From contig CAKOOW010000013.1 in NCBI GenBank assembly GCA_934098445.1, forward strand, positions 1-26,774: a DNA stretch of 26,774 nucleotides, given 5' to 3'. This document shows, piece by piece, positions 1 through 5,705 of this stretch (the first letter of the stretch is position 1; each line of letters opens with the position of its first letter). Below the pieces are notes generated by a model. It was not told where the DNA came from and ran no database searches. It saw only the letters and a list, made by a program, of their open reading frames with translations. Source of the DNA: an uncultured Bacilli bacterium. Its GTDB lineage: Bacteria; Bacillota_I; Bacilli_A; RF39; UBA660. The translations under genes and the position numbers were made by a program.

Positions 1-1
1 G

Positions 2-223
2 GCCATTTTTGATTCGAAAGATGGTCTTTCTAGTTGTTCTTTGGATAATGATAAGTGAGGATTATATGTTAGTAATCTAAAAGAGAAGACTAATTGCAAT
101 TTATATTTCTATAAGAACCAAACTGTCTTTAATTTCGATTATACTGGTAATGACCATTTTGTAGTTGAATATTTTTTGGGTTTAAGCAAGATTTATGTAA
201 GATTTACGCAAGACAATCAATAA
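2..223 (+). pseudogene. Interrupted C-terminal fragment of an unrecognised protein
   Basis: Frame 2 of the plus strand enters from the left edge and stays protein-like to a TAA at 221-223, except for one TGA at 56-58. The part after the TGA has no ATG, GTG or TTG at its beginning, so it cannot be an independent gene. Residues look like a soluble beta-rich tail with several Asn, Tyr and Phe. UGA is a real stop elsewhere in the window, so readthrough as Trp is unlikely. The simplest reading is a decayed gene or a base error. A hydrophobic alternative in frame 3 (stop at 78-80) is also open. No family was recognised. The shared hairpin at 263-280 would terminate this transcript. Confidence 0.35.
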
Positions 224-262
224 AATTTTATATGGACAATAAATAACACAAAAGAAAAGAAC

Positions 263-287
263 TCACAAGTCATCTTGTGAAGTTTTT
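263..287. terminator. Bidirectional rho-independent terminator
   Basis: A 7-bp perfect stem, TCACAAG/CTTGTGA, with a TCAT loop occupies 263-280. It is followed on the plus strand by a T-rich run (282-289) and on the minus strand by a pyrimidine-rich run. It contains the stop codon of the minus-strand gene and lies between convergent reading frames. Confidence 0.65.
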
Positions 288-784
288 ATTAAATCTACAA
301 TATAAGTAGAATAATTACTATAGATAATATGTTTATTATGATAAGGAAATTCTTTATTACCAAAGACAAATAACTTCGGTATACTAGATAAATAATAATC
401 TAAATAAGGATTGTTAATTGGATAAGTATTTGAGTTATCTATAAGATAAGTGGAGTTTTTGTTATAAATTAAATATTTTTTATCTGGAGATAATAATACA
501 TAGATAGGAATAACTTTATTAAGAGTAAGTCCTAATTTATCGAAGAGATAGTTATAATAAACTAGATCTTTAGGATAGACTTTATAATTTAAATAAAGGT
601 CAATGGGAGTATAACAAATTGAAGATATTAATTTATGTACTTTTAAAAAATTTTTAAAGTCTTTTAGAAAGAGATTTTCATCTTCGATATTACTATTATT
701 TATACTAGGAGAAGTAAAAGTGAGTAGTTTATTTTTAATAATTTGAATTTCATTATCATTAAGATAAAGTATTAACTTAGTCAT
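263..784 (-). CDS. Conserved-looking hypothetical protein downstream of spoIIQ
   Basis: The gene encodes 173 residues that I do not recognise. It has no signal peptide and no convincing membrane helix. It is rich in Asn, Tyr, Leu, Ile and Lys, with an alternating hydrophobic pattern that suggests an alpha/beta or beta-rich soluble fold in the second half. The start codon lies inside the 3' end of spoIIQ (8-bp overlap) and has no good Shine-Dalgarno sequence, so it is probably translated by coupling to spoIIQ. The stop is TGA and sits in a terminator hairpin, so this is the last gene of the spoIID-spoIIQ run. A role in sporulation is only guessed from position. It is not SpoIIID, which follows spoIIQ in Bacillus and is a small helix-turn-helix protein. 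Confidence 0.7.
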   Translation of the reverse strand: MTKLILYLNDNEIQIIKNKLLTFTSPSINNSNIEDENLFLKDFKNFLKVHKLISSICYTPIDLYLNYKVYPKDLVYYNYLFDKLGLTLNKVIPIYVLLSPDKKYLIYNKNSTYLIDNSNTYPINNPYLDYYLSSIPKLFVFGNKEFPYHNKHIIYSNYSTYIVDLIKTSQDDL

Positions 785-1439
785 TGTTATTCATTACTTC
801 AGTATAATCAAGGAGATAGAATTCTTCAGGATTAAAGACTTCACCTTTATAGAAGACTTCAAAATGAAGAGCATTACTGGTATCAGTAGTTATTTTATTT
901 TGACCACTAGTAGCAATAACATCACCTTGACTTACTTTATCGCCAACACTAACTTTAACTTCACCCAGACTTTGATAGACAGTAGTTAAGTTATTAGTAT
1001 GTTCAATTTCCACAATATTACCCATTAGACTATCTTCTTTAACGTTTTTAATGGTACCATCTAAGATAGAAACAACATCAAATTGGTTATTAGAAGTATA
1101 TAAGACCCCGGTATTTTGCATATATATACCTTCATAGTAAATTAAAGCCGCTGCTTGTTCATCATTAGTACCATCGATATTATAATAAGGAATAGTAGCG
1201 CTTACTTCTTGACTGGTATAAGGTCTTATGATTGATTTAGTCTCATTGATAGTAGGAGTTACATTGGCATCATCATTATTATTTACCTCACTGGTATTAT
1301 CTTTTGGAGTTGGATTGACAATCGGAACACCAGCCGTTAAAATTTGATACATTTTGTAACTACTAAACAGAATAGTGCATACTAACATTAAGCATATCGT
1401 TGGGATAACATATTTTCTTAATTTTCTTCTTTTTTTCAT
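777..1439 (-). CDS. spoIIQ: SpoIIQ, forespore engulfment/channel protein with degenerate M23 (LytM) domain
   Basis: This 220-residue protein has a basic N terminus and a single membrane helix (about 10-28), then a low-complexity linker (about 40-75) and an M23/LytM domain (about 100-210). The stretch from Glu135 through Gly140, VEIEH and TVYQSL is typical of SpoIIQ. In sporulating Bacillota SpoIIQ is made in the forespore and binds SpoIIIAH across the intermembrane space. Zinc ligands are mostly lost: Asn109 stands where the first His belongs, no Asp follows, and the HxH motif is Ala190-Leu-His192. The domain is therefore probably structural, as in Bacillus SpoIIQ, which also lacks a ligand. 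The start has AAAGGTGA five bases upstream. It follows spoIID as in Bacillus. A sigma-F-like promoter lies at 1460-1488. Confidence 0.85.
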   Translation of the reverse strand: MKKRRKLRKYVIPTICLMLVCTILFSSYKMYQILTAGVPIVNPTPKDNTSEVNNNDDANVTPTINETKSIIRPYTSQEVSATIPYYNIDGTNDEQAAALIYYEGIYMQNTGVLYTSNNQFDVVSILDGTIKNVKEDSLMGNIVEIEHTNNLTTVYQSLGEVKVSVGDKVSQGDVIATSGQNKITTDTSNALHFEVFYKGEVFNPEEFYLLDYTEVMNNND

Positions 1440-1459
1440 AAATTCACCTTTCTATTAGA

Positions 1460-1488
1460 AAGTGTGAACTAAAAAAGATATTTTATAC
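1460..1488 (-). promoter_or_regulatory. Candidate sigma-F promoter for spoIIQ
   Basis: Reading the minus strand, GTATA (1488-1484) is followed after 14 bases by GTTCACACTT (1469-1460). GTATA matches the sigma-F -35 pattern, and the second element agrees with most but not all positions of the sigma-F -10 pattern. It lies 20-50 bases upstream of the spoIIQ start. Bacillus spoIIQ is under sigma-F control. No sigma-A promoter is evident here. Confidence 0.4.
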
Positions 1489-1584
1489 ATTTAATTTACA
1501 ATTTTTGTTAAATTGCTTTTTCTGGCGTAATAATGGTATAAAAAAGCACGAAAATTTATGTTTTCTTTAAGTTTATTGAATATT

Positions 1585-2496
1585 TTAACTACTAATCTTA
1601 TCATATTCTTTTATTTCGACGCCTTGATAATAATATTTAAGAATATCTTCATAGTTAGAGCCATTTTTAGCCATAGTATTGGCACCATACTGGCTCATAC
1701 CGACCCCGTGACCATATCCTTTAGTGGTAAAAACTATATTATCATTATCTTCTTCGATGGTAAAATCGGTCGAACGAAGATTAAATTTCTTTCGAATATC
1801 TATCCCCGTATATTGAGTATCGTTGATAGATATGATTTCTACACGATTAGAAGTATCAGTTGTAATATTATTAATCTTTAGATAAGTACAATCTATATTT
1901 AAAGTCTTACAAAATTGAGTTTTAGAAATAGTTTTAGTAACTTCAAACAATTTAGTATTAGGACTATCTAAAGTTGGTAAAATATTATTAAGATAAGGTA
2001 ATTCTTCATTAAAGACACTTAGGGATGTCGTAGTATAACCATTACTCATAGCATAAAAATAAGACTTAATTAGATTATTTTCATAAGTTATAACAAGATT
2101 TTTAGTTGAGGAAACAGCCTCCTTAATTTTAGCTAAGTAAGTATAATAATTGTCTTGCCATTTAGACTGGAAAGTTTCTAAAGAATTATAAGCTTGATCA
2201 CCAGTTGTCACATAACCACGGGTTGTTTCTTCATAAAGGGCAAAAGTACGACTAGCAATGGCTTGCGCTTTTAGAGCCTCTATATCAAAAAGAGCTGGAA
2301 CTTCGGCGCCAACTACATTTATTAAGTACTCCTCAAGAGGAAGTTCTTTTATTTCATTATTAATTAAAAAGTGAATATGAATATCTTTTTGAGATGAATT
2401 TGTTACTTCGGATTCAATATTTTCTTTCTTACAAAGCATATAAATAGTAATTGGTAAAAGAATTACAATTATACTTAGTAAGATTTTATTTTTCAT
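1585..2496 (-). CDS. spoIID: SpoIID, engulfment peptidoglycan lytic transglycosylase
   Basis: The 303-residue protein has one N-terminal membrane anchor (about 5-21) and then a SpoIID/LytB domain. The conserved block VVGAEVPALF, with the catalytic-type Glu65, runs into EALKAQAIASRTFALY. Near the C terminus is the diagnostic GYGHGVGMSQYGAN block at about 260-273. SpoIID cleaves glycan strands in the mother-cell/forespore septum together with SpoIIM and SpoIIP; those partners are not in this window. The start is supported by an AAGGAGC ribosome site seven bases upstream. It lies 9 bp after the DUF1146 gene and upstream of spoIIQ, the Bacillus order. Length and key residues look intact. Confidence 0.92.
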   Translation of the reverse strand: MKNKILLSIIVILLPITIYMLCKKENIESEVTNSSQKDIHIHFLINNEIKELPLEEYLINVVGAEVPALFDIEALKAQAIASRTFALYEETTRGYVTTGDQAYNSLETFQSKWQDNYYTYLAKIKEAVSSTKNLVITYENNLIKSYFYAMSNGYTTTSLSVFNEELPYLNNILPTLDSPNTKLFEVTKTISKTQFCKTLNIDCTYLKINNITTDTSNRVEIISINDTQYTGIDIRKKFNLRSTDFTIEEDNDNIVFTTKGYGHGVGMSQYGANTMAKNGSNYEDILKYYYQGVEIKEYDKISS

Positions 2497-2505
2497 AATT
2501 GCTCC

Positions 2506-2688
2506 TTAAGATATAAAACTTATTATAAAGTTAGTAACTAAGTAACTAGTAGCAATTCCAAAGATAATCACTAACATCCTGGCTTCGACGGGTTTATTTC
2601 TTTTCATAAATTTATCAAAGTTAACCCCACTCAACGCCACCATGCTAAGAAGAAGATTAATAGCATATAATAGAGTTTTATAGTTCAT
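2506..2688 (-). CDS. ywzB: DUF1146 (YwzB-family) small membrane protein
   Basis: This is a 60-residue protein with two membrane helices (about 3-22 and 36-57), joined by the short polar stretch NFDKFMKRNKPVEAR that is characteristic of DUF1146/YwzB. Function is unknown, but the gene sits next to murA and spoIID in many Bacilli. I chose the ATG at 2688 because AAGGAAG lies six bases upstream. An in-frame ATG at 2706 would add six residues and has no such site. The start overlaps the end of rpiB by 11 bp, so translation is probably coupled. Confidence 0.8.
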   Translation of the reverse strand: MNYKTLLYAINLLLSMVALSGVNFDKFMKRNKPVEARMLVIIFGIATSYLVTNFIISFIS

Positions 2689-3127
2689 TATATGCTTCCT
2701 TTTCATAATTTATGATTTTATTAACTCTTCTTTGATGACGTTCTTCTAAACTTGGCTCGGTTGTTAAAAAGGCTTCAATAATTTCAAAAGCAACTTTATC
2801 TTCAAGAGAAGCGGGGATAGCAATAACATTAGCGTGATTATGAATTCTAGCACTTTTAGCATCTTCAAGATTATTTACTCTAGCACAACGAATTCCTTTA
2901 ACTTTATTGGCCGCAATTGATATACCAATTCCGGTTCCACAAATAAGAATACCTAAGTCATTTTCTTTATCCATCTTGGTACATATGTCGAAGGCAAAGT
3001 CAGGATAATCATCTTCACTCGAATTAGGTAATAAAGAGGCATAAACATCATAAGACTTCTTTAAGTTGTCAATAAGATATTTCTTTAGTTCTACACCACG
3101 ATGATCACAAGCAATATATATTTTCAT
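2678..3127 (-). CDS. rpiB: Ribose-5-phosphate isomerase B (RpiB/LacAB family)
   Basis: The 149-residue cytosolic protein begins with the MKIYIACDHRG block and carries the active-site Cys63 in CGTGIG, followed by the HNHANV block at about 97-102. These are the marks of the RpiB/LacA/LacB family, which interconverts ribose 5-phosphate and ribulose 5-phosphate. LacAB subunits cannot be fully excluded, but the lone gene in a housekeeping context favours RpiB. In Bacillus the homologue ywlF lies in the same prfA/prmC/spoIIR neighbourhood. It overlaps the downstream DUF1146 gene. The ribosome site is weak (GAAAGAAGAA). Confidence 0.9.
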   Translation of the reverse strand: MKIYIACDHRGVELKKYLIDNLKKSYDVYASLLPNSSEDDYPDFAFDICTKMDKENDLGILICGTGIGISIAANKVKGIRCARVNNLEDAKSARIHNHANVIAIPASLEDKVAFEIIEAFLTTEPSLEERHQRRVNKIINYEKEAYNEL

Positions 3128-3148
3128 AATAATTCTTCTTTCTATTTG

Positions 3149-4075
3149 TTAATTAAAAATGTCTTTGATTAATTTTTGATGATTTAAAAGACTTAATAAC
3201 TGAAATTCTTGGTAATTTGGACACGTTGAGATATCTTTAAGACTTGGTCCATCACTAGTCATTACAATATCTATTTGTAAATATTTATTATCAGGAATAG
3301 TATCTTTTATTCTACTAACCAATCTCTTAGTACGAGGCCACTTAGGAATAGTAAGCCAAAGAAGAGGAGATTTAGTCAATGGATGTTCTTCATAAATGTT
3401 CTTTTCTAAGTCATAAAAAGGTGAGTCAATAAGGCCAGTATCTAAGTTAATAGAGGCAATAATCTGGTTACTGGCAGTCACTTCATAATCTTCTTTACTA
3501 GTTACTAAGTAAGAAAAAATAATATCATCTTTAAAAGTTATAAAGCGAATAAATGACAAGTTGTTAGGATTTAATCTTTCTAAGACTTCATCTTGTTTAA
3601 TAACACTTTCTAAAATAGTCATTTTACTTAGGTATAGATCATTATAAACATGAGTATAATTCTTTAGATCAATTTTAATTTTCTTAGTATCATTTTTAGT
3701 CTTTAAATCATATTTAGCATAGATGTATTCTTTATTCTCAATAAATTCATAAAAGTCAGTAATATTATCATCATTAAGTTCCAACCATTTATAATTAAGA
3801 AAGGGATAAAACTTCTTATTGAATTTATGTCTTGTAGTTGTTATTTCTTTAAGACTTTGATTATTATAAGTCTTAATGAGTTTTTGATTAATATAGTTAG
3901 TCAAAAGATTCTCTTTTTCACTAGAACTCATTTTATAACAATCAAATAATTGATATTCAAAAAGAGAAATATGATATTTAAGATGAGTATGTACATAGTC
4001 ATTTATTATCTTAATGGTTTTGATATTAGTACGGCTAGATAAAGTTTTAGCAACTTTATAGATATTTTGAGGCAT
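3149..4075 (-). CDS. Sugar-transfer-type ATP-grasp protein, degenerate
   Basis: This 308-residue soluble protein has a poorly conserved N-terminal half. The C-terminal half resembles the ATP-grasp domain found with sugar-transfer and capsule genes: ASINLDTGLID, then HPLTKSPLLWLTIPKW, then a YLQIDIVMTSDGPSLKDI block. In active family members the last block ends in a metal-binding Glu-x-Asn; here the matching segment reads KDISTCPN, so catalysis is doubtful. Members are thought to ligate carboxylates or amino groups during cell-surface polymer synthesis. It lies between rpmE and rpiB on the same strand. Its only upstream ribosome-like site, GGAG, is about 12 bases away. The family assignment is moderate; a plain hypothetical protein is the alternative. 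Confidence 0.6.
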   Translation of the reverse strand: MPQNIYKVAKTLSSRTNIKTIKIINDYVHTHLKYHISLFEYQLFDCYKMSSSEKENLLTNYINQKLIKTYNNQSLKEITTTRHKFNKKFYPFLNYKWLELNDDNITDFYEFIENKEYIYAKYDLKTKNDTKKIKIDLKNYTHVYNDLYLSKMTILESVIKQDEVLERLNPNNLSFIRFITFKDDIIFSYLVTSKEDYEVTASNQIIASINLDTGLIDSPFYDLEKNIYEEHPLTKSPLLWLTIPKWPRTKRLVSRIKDTIPDNKYLQIDIVMTSDGPSLKDISTCPNYQEFQLLSLLNHQKLIKDIFN

Positions 4076-4104
4076 TTTTTAATCAACTCCACTATTATTA
4101 TAAC

Positions 4105-4128
4105 AAAAAAACTGCAATTATGCAGTTT
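4105..4128 (-). terminator. rpmE terminator
   Basis: An 8-bp perfect stem, AAACTGCA/TGCAGTTT (4109-4116 and 4121-4128), with a four-base loop is followed on the minus strand by a T run. The rpmE stop codon lies in the loop. Confidence 0.75.
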
Positions 4129-4339
4129 TAGTTTCATCTTGATTAAAGCCGTATTTACGGTTGAATTTTTCTACTGAACCAGTCTTCTTAGCACGAGCTT
4201 GTGAACCTGTATAGAATGGATGGCAAGCACTACAAACATCACATTGGATACTGTCCTTAGTAGATTTTACTGTAAATGTATTTCCACAAGCACAATGTAC
4301 TTCTACTTCGTGCATTTCTGGATGAATTCCCTTTTTCAT
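4118..4339 (-). CDS. rpmE: 50S ribosomal protein L31 (zinc-binding type)
   Basis: The 73-residue protein starts MKKGIHPEMHEVEVHCACG and has the L31 zinc set: two Cys in HCACG and two in CDVCSACHPFYTG. It is therefore the C-plus, zinc-dependent paralogue. It sits in the large ribosomal subunit at the intersubunit bridge region. An AAGGAGAG site lies directly upstream of the ATG. The gene has its own sigma-A-like promoter (4397-4424), a leader inverted repeat and its own terminator, so it looks monocistronic. Confidence 0.96.
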   Translation of the reverse strand: MKKGIHPEMHEVEVHCACGNTFTVKSTKDSIQCDVCSACHPFYTGSQARAKKTGSVEKFNRKYGFNQDETKTA

Positions 4340-4357
4340 TTTTACTCTCCTTCCGCC

Positions 4358-4375
4358 ATGTCATATTCCTGACAT
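4358..4375 (-). promoter_or_regulatory. Inverted repeat in the rpmE leader
   Basis: ATGTCA and TGACAT flank six bases just upstream of the rpmE ribosome site and inside its predicted transcript. It could form a small hairpin of the autoregulatory ribosomal-protein-leader kind or be an operator. L31 leaders of known structure exist in Bacillota, but I cannot match one from memory. Confidence 0.4.
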
Positions 4376-4396
4376 AGAAATTTGTTTGTCTTATGT

Positions 4397-4424
4397 ATTA
4401 TATCATAAGATTTTACTTTTGCAA
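4397..4424 (-). promoter_or_regulatory. Sigma-A-like promoter for rpmE
   Basis: On the minus strand TTGCAA (4424-4419) is followed after 16 bases by a perfect TATAAT (4402-4397). Transcription would start near 4390, giving a leader of about 50 nt before rpmE. Confidence 0.65.
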
Positions 4425-4491
4425 TTGCTTACAAGTTTATTTTTTATTAATTTTGGTCTTTTTTGATATTTATTTACTTAAATTAGCTTAT

Positions 4492-5016
4492 TTATTTGAT
4501 TTTTATTTTTAAGTTAGCTAAAATTTTACCGACTAAAAATGATATTTTATCACTATTTTTAGTAGCAATTCCTTTACAGATAGCTTTTCCTCCAACGGTA
4601 AAACTAGAGATAAAGGCTGTCAGTAAAACAGAAATAATACTTAATGAAATATTGGTAGCAGTACTTACTTGAATAGCTAAGACGGCACCGATAGACCCAC
4701 TGATGATACCACATATATCGCCGATAACATCATTACAGATACTAGATATTTTACTTGAATTTTTAAGTAACCCGATTGTTTCTTTACCGCCTTTTATCTT
4801 TTGAGAGGCAAGAGAAAGAAAGGTTTTTTCTTTACTTGTTAAGACAGCCACCCCGATCATATCAAAGATTATCCCAATTACAATTATTAAAATCAAAATA
4901 ATAAATAGAAAGATACTACTTAATGAATTTGAAATAATATTTGAGATAATACTAAAGAGACATGATAAGATAAAGGTTAATAAAAAAACTTTATATATCC
5001 AGGTTTTATTATTCAT
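4492..5016 (-). CDS. oapA: OapA-like OLE RNA-associated membrane protein
   Basis: The 174-residue protein has about four membrane helices (7-28, 33-57, 98-120, 125-147). A conserved cytosolic region lies between helices 2 and 3: Asp52-x-x-Gly-x-Ala, Glu63, ASQKIKGGKE, then LLKNSSKISSICND and VIGDICGIISGS. This matches what I recall of the OLE-associated protein OapA, which binds OLE RNA and anchors it to the membrane and resembles DUF21/CNNM magnesium-transporter domains. The start at 5016 has a perfect GGAGG site (GGAGGAATTATG); a longer reading frame to 5064 has no site. It begins 60 bases after the structured RNA with no terminator between, so both probably share one transcript. Identity rests on the RNA-protein pairing and motif memory. 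Confidence 0.72.
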   Translation of the reverse strand: MNNKTWIYKVFLLTFILSCLFSIISNIISNSLSSIFLFIILILIIVIGIIFDMIGVAVLTSKEKTFLSLASQKIKGGKETIGLLKNSSKISSICNDVIGDICGIISGSIGAVLAIQVSTATNISLSIISVLLTAFISSFTVGGKAICKGIATKNSDKISFLVGKILANLKIKIK

Positions 5017-5076
5017 AATTCCTCCTATATAAAGTAATATTCTAATTTTTGTATGGTATATCAAAAGTTAATTTTA

Positions 5077-5511
5077 CGGCTTGAGGTCGAGTTGAGTTTC
5101 TCTAAATATCTTCCACTTGATTACTCATTGGCACTTTCGTCTTTAGGATATTTAATTAATATTTAATTCATTAATTACTCGATTGCCACTTAGTCCGCAC
5201 TTCAATACTTTTAATATAGACAGTCTAGAGGTTTTCCCTGACATAAGTAACTATACTTATTCGCTTTTGCAAGTATTATTTCAACAATTGTATCCCTAAT
5301 ACTCACGCACGACATACTAGTACTTCGTTATGACGCAATAAAAGGATTGGAGGTTATATGCCATTATAACTTTCCTTAAATTTTAAATCTTATATTCACC
5401 CTAACTTGGGCCGAAAAAGCAAATATAAGAAGTGTCGGCAATGTAATTGATGGATTTTTAGCCCCATCTTCATATAGTGTTATGACTAGAATAATGCACC
5501 ACACATAGCCG
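5077..5511 (-). ncRNA. ole: Large structured RNA, probable OLE RNA
   Basis: A stretch of nearly 700 bases without a credible gene carries a consensus promoter on the minus strand, and the predicted transcript starts at about 5510-5506. The transcript ends are complementary: CGGCU at 5511-5507 pairs with AGCCG at 5081-5077, closing the RNA. Internal helices are visible: CUUAUAUU/AAUAUAAG enclosing a CCC/GGG hairpin, GUUAUA/UAUAAC (5370-5365 with 5358-5353), AUACUU/AAGUAU, and UGGCA/UGCCA. Local GC content is higher than in flanking DNA. Length, ornate folding and a directly downstream four-helix membrane protein fit OLE (ornate, large, extremophilic) RNA, which forms membrane ribonucleoproteins with OapA. 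At about 435 nt it is shorter than the roughly 600-nt Bacillus halodurans form. It lacks a tag reading frame (not tmRNA). Exact ends are inferred. Confidence 0.75.
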
Positions 5512-5513
5512 AG

Positions 5514-5542
5514 ATTATAACATACATTGATTGGTTTGTCAA
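5514..5542 (-). promoter_or_regulatory. Consensus sigma-A promoter for the OLE-like RNA
   Basis: TTGACA (5542-5537) and TATAAT (5519-5514) are both perfect and separated by the ideal 17 bases. This is the best promoter in the window and predicts abundant transcription of the RNA. Confidence 0.88.
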
Positions 5543-5550
5543 ATTTTTAT

Positions 5551-5565
5551 TTTACATAATGTAAA
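5551..5565. promoter_or_regulatory. 15-bp palindrome next to the OLE promoter
   Basis: TTTACAT and ATGTAAA form a perfect 7-1-7 inverted repeat about eight bases upstream of the OLE -35 box. The spacing is that of Fur-family operators, but the bases do not match Fur, Zur or PerR consensus, nor the two-base-gapped CopY/BlaI box. A regulator-binding site is plausible; its protein is unknown. Confidence 0.45.
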
Positions 5566-5599
5566 CCGAAGTTTTTTTCAAAGTTGGAAGTATAAACCA

Positions 5600-5624
5600 A
5601 TCACAATAATTATATTATTGTGAT
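5600..5624. promoter_or_regulatory. 25-bp perfect palindrome between divergent promoters
   Basis: Arms ATCACAATAAT and ATTATTGTGAT are exact reverse complements around the three bases TAT. It lies 58 bases upstream of the OLE -35 box and 26 bases upstream of the -35 box of the transglutaminase-like gene. No T run follows on either strand, so an operator is likelier than a terminator. Confidence 0.5.
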
Positions 5625-5649
5625 GAAAGAATTATGCCTCTTTAATAAT

Positions 5650-5677
5650 TTGACATATTCCATTTATTTGCTATAAT
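5650..5677 (+). promoter_or_regulatory. Sigma-A promoter for the transglutaminase-like gene
   Basis: TTGACA (5650-5655) and TATAAT (5672-5677), both perfect, are 16 bases apart. Transcription would begin near 5684, about 22 bases before the ATG. Confidence 0.85.
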
Positions 5678-5705
5678 GTCATCAAGAAAGGGAGAAAAAT
5701 ACTAA

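Noticed and set aside
1558..1881. Plus-strand open frame of 107 codons
   Set aside because: Antisense to the well supported C-terminal coding region of spoIID, with no ribosome site or recognisable protein.
5017..5064. Extended N terminus of the OapA-like protein
   Set aside because: It would place the GGAGG ribosome site inside the coding region, and no site precedes the upstream ATG.
5077..5511. tmRNA, RNase P RNA or SRP RNA for the structured transcript
   Set aside because: No alanine-rich tag frame or tRNA-like CCA end, no GAGGAAAGUC-type RNase P core and no GGAAG SRP loop were found; the linked membrane protein favours OLE.
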